Source: Comamonadaceae bacterium (GTDB lineage: Bacteria > Pseudomonadota > Gammaproteobacteria > Burkholderiales > Burkholderiaceae_C). Taken from it: a DNA stretch of 6,662 bases. The notes below the pieces were generated by a model. The model was not told where the DNA came from. It did not search any database and was given only the letters and a program-made list of their open reading frames with translations. The translations under genes were made by a program, and so were the position numbers. Positions 5,169 through 6,662 of this stretch are shown here, in pieces (positions within the stretch are counted from its first letter, which is position 1; each line of letters begins with the position of its first letter). The stretch spans positions 1 to 6,662 of the forward strand of contig CANGCZ010000090.1 of the NCBI GenBank assembly GCA_947452325.1, read 5' to 3'.

Positions 5169-6662
5169 CCACTTACACCGACCGTTTTGTCGCAGAGCGA
5201 TTACCGCCGCGCAGCGAATGGCCGGTGATGCTGTACCCGCAAGATTCCCTGCACGGCGACAGTCCTTTGAATTTGGTGTCACTGTTGCTGGACCAAGCCA
5301 TGGACAAGCCATGGGCTGACCAGCCGTTGTTTCGTTCAACCGGGCAAAGCTTGACATACCGGCAAGCGCTGGCTGCTGTCAATCAAAGAGTGCATTTGCT
5401 GCGAGCCCAGCCTGAGCTGCCAACAGGCAGCCGGGTGCTGCTGCGCGGCCACAACAGCATCGGCTTTGCACTCGCCTGGCTTGCTGTGGTCAAAGCCGGA
5501 CTGATCGCTGTACCGACCATGCCCTTGCTGCGCGCCAAGGAGTTGGGCGACATCATCGACAAAGCGCAACCGGCGATGGCCTGGTGCGAAGCCAGCTTGT
5601 CGCACGAACTGCTGCTGGCTCAATCCACGCACTCTGTTTTACGCAGCGTTTTGCTTTTCAATCAGGCTGACCACCCGCACAGTGTGGAACGCTTATCGGC
5701 TGACCTAGCCACAGATGCGGCCGCCTGCACCAGCCAGGGCGACGATATCGCCCTGCTGGCCTTCACCTCAGGCACCACCGGTGTGCCCAAAGCCGCGTGC
5801 CATTCGCACCTGGACATCTGGCGCGCTTGCCAGGCCTGGCCCCTGAATGTGTTGCGCGCGCATTCAGGCGATACCGTCATGGGCACGCCGCCGCTGGCAT
5901 TCACTTTTGGATTGGGTGGTTTGTTGTTGTTTCCCATGGTCGCCGGTGCCAGCGTGTTTTACCCTTCACCGCCTTTGACCCCCGAGCGCATGGTGCAAGC
6001 CATGGCGCAAGCGCAATGCACCGTGTGTTACACCGCGCCGACTTTTTACCGCCAAATGTCGGCGCACGTGCAGGACCATCCCCTGCCCAGTTTGCGTGTT
6101 TGTGTGAGTGCCGGTGAAGCTTTGCCTCAGGCCACGCGGCTGTTGTGGAAACAAACCAGCGGCTTGGATTTGCTTGACGGCATAGGCGCCACAGAAATGT
6201 TTCACATTTTTATTTCCTCACCAACGGACAAGTTCAAATCCGGCAGTTTGGGTCAGGTGGTTCCCGGCTATGAGTCCAAAGTGCTTGACCCGCTTGGCAG
6301 GGAACTGCCGCCCGGCCAGACCGGACGACTGGCGGTTCGGGGACCGACTGGCTGTAAATACCTGGACGACTCGCGGCAACGCGACTACGTACAAGACGGG
6401 TGGAACTTTCCCGGTGACGCTGTGTGTCAGGATGAAGACGGTTATTTTTTCTACCAGGCGCGAGCTGATGACATGATCGTGTCTTCGGGCTACAACATTG
6501 GGGGGCCCGAGGTAGAAGATGCCTTGCTTGAGCATCCGGCGGTCAATGAATGTGCTGTGATCGGCCAACCCGATGCAGAGCGCGGTATGCTGGTTGTGGC
6601 TTTTTGTGTGTTGCATGCTTCTTACACACCGTCGGATGACTTGGTCAAGGTATTGCAAGACC
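5165..6662 (+). CDS. Aryl-CoA ligase, 2-aminobenzoate/benzoate-CoA ligase type (AbmG-like), 3' end cut
   Basis: An open frame of 499 codons runs without interruption from ATG 5165 to the window edge. It is an adenylate-forming (ANL) enzyme that activates an aromatic acid with ATP and CoA. Visible core motifs: P-loop TSGTTGVPK (201-209), A5 motif GIGATE (339-344), ribose-binding Asp418 in NFPGDA, and the hinge around Arg433/Asp435 (ARADDMIVSSGYNIGGPEVE). The C-terminal motif with the catalytic lysine lies beyond the window. The N-terminal half, with VLLRGHNS and VPTMPLLRAKELGDIIDKAQ (about 95-140), resembles 2-aminobenzoate-CoA ligases, with benzoate-CoA ligase a close alternative. Members are about 520-550 residues, so roughly 20-50 residues are missing. 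The start overlaps the dehydrogenase stop by 4 nt and has no Shine-Dalgarno sequence, suggesting translational coupling. It should supply the substrate of the monooxygenase encoded at 386-2659. Confidence 0.9.
   Translation, partial: MTTYTDRFVAERLPPRSEWPVMLYPQDSLHGDSPLNLVSLLLDQAMDKPWADQPLFRSTGQSLTYRQALAAVNQRVHLLRAQPELPTGSRVLLRGHNSIGFALAWLAVVKAGLIAVPTMPLLRAKELGDIIDKAQPAMAWCEASLSHELLLAQSTHSVLRSVLLFNQADHPHSVERLSADLATDAAACTSQGDDIALLAFTSGTTGVPKAACHSHLDIWRACQAWPLNVLRAHSGDTVMGTPPLAFTFGLGGLLLFPMVAGASVFYPSPPLTPERMVQAMAQAQCTVCYTAPTFYRQMSAHVQDHPLPSLRVCVSAGEALPQATRLLWKQTSGLDLLDGIGATEMFHIFISSPTDKFKSGSLGQVVPGYESKVLDPLGRELPPGQTGRLAVRGPTGCKYLDDSRQRDYVQDGWNFPGDAVCQDEDGYFFYQARADDMIVSSGYNIGGPEVEDALLEHPAVNECAVIGQPDAERGMLVVAFCVLHASYTPSDDLVKVLQD

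Noticed and set aside
5294..5314. CAAGCCATGG repeated at an 11-nt offset
   Set aside because: A short direct repeat inside the ligase coding region, read in different frames, so it is not a protein repeat. It is most likely chance.

Overview
The window looks like a chromosomal segment of a betaproteobacterium, most likely Burkholderiales of Comamonadaceae type. The evidence is a DUF1840 protein (a family I know mainly from Betaproteobacteria), moderately high GC and tightly packed codirectional catabolic genes. The assignment rests on protein resemblance recalled from memory, not on a database search. I see no mobile element, tRNA, rRNA or CRISPR array.

Layout. At the left edge, on the minus strand, is the N-terminal part of a small DUF1840 gene (1-258, running off the window). 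A 127-nt divergent spacer follows, with a 17-bp palindrome suited to a MarR-type repressor and a plausible sigma70-type promoter firing rightward. From 386 to the right edge, five plus-strand genes form one compact operon: a two-domain flavoprotein (FAD monooxygenase fused to an Old Yellow Enzyme-type reductase), a MarR regulator, a crotonase-fold (enoyl-CoA hydratase-like) protein, an acyl-CoA dehydrogenase and an aryl-CoA ligase cut by the window end. The junctions are 4 nt apart, 4-nt overlap, 1 nt apart and 4-nt overlap.

Function. The set matches the aerobic CoA-thioester route for an ortho-substituted benzoate, best known as 2-aminobenzoate (anthranilate) degradation through 2-aminobenzoyl-CoA in Azoarcus (Aromatoleum) evansii (abm genes). 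The ligase would make the aryl-CoA. The fused monooxygenase/reductase would hydroxylate the ring and reduce it, removing aromaticity without ring-cleavage dioxygenases. The crotonase and acyl-CoA dehydrogenase would then act in beta-oxidation-like steps. The MarR protein probably senses the acid or its CoA thioester and represses the operon. Salicylate via salicylyl-CoA is the main alternative substrate; sequence alone does not settle this.

Points worth a second look: the crotonase lacks both canonical hydratase glutamates but keeps an aspartate typical of dienoyl-CoA isomerase-like members; the first gene may be translated from a leaderless or nearly leaderless mRNA; the spacer holds two overlapping inverted repeats; and the ligase start has no Shine-Dalgarno sequence and seems to depend on coupling.
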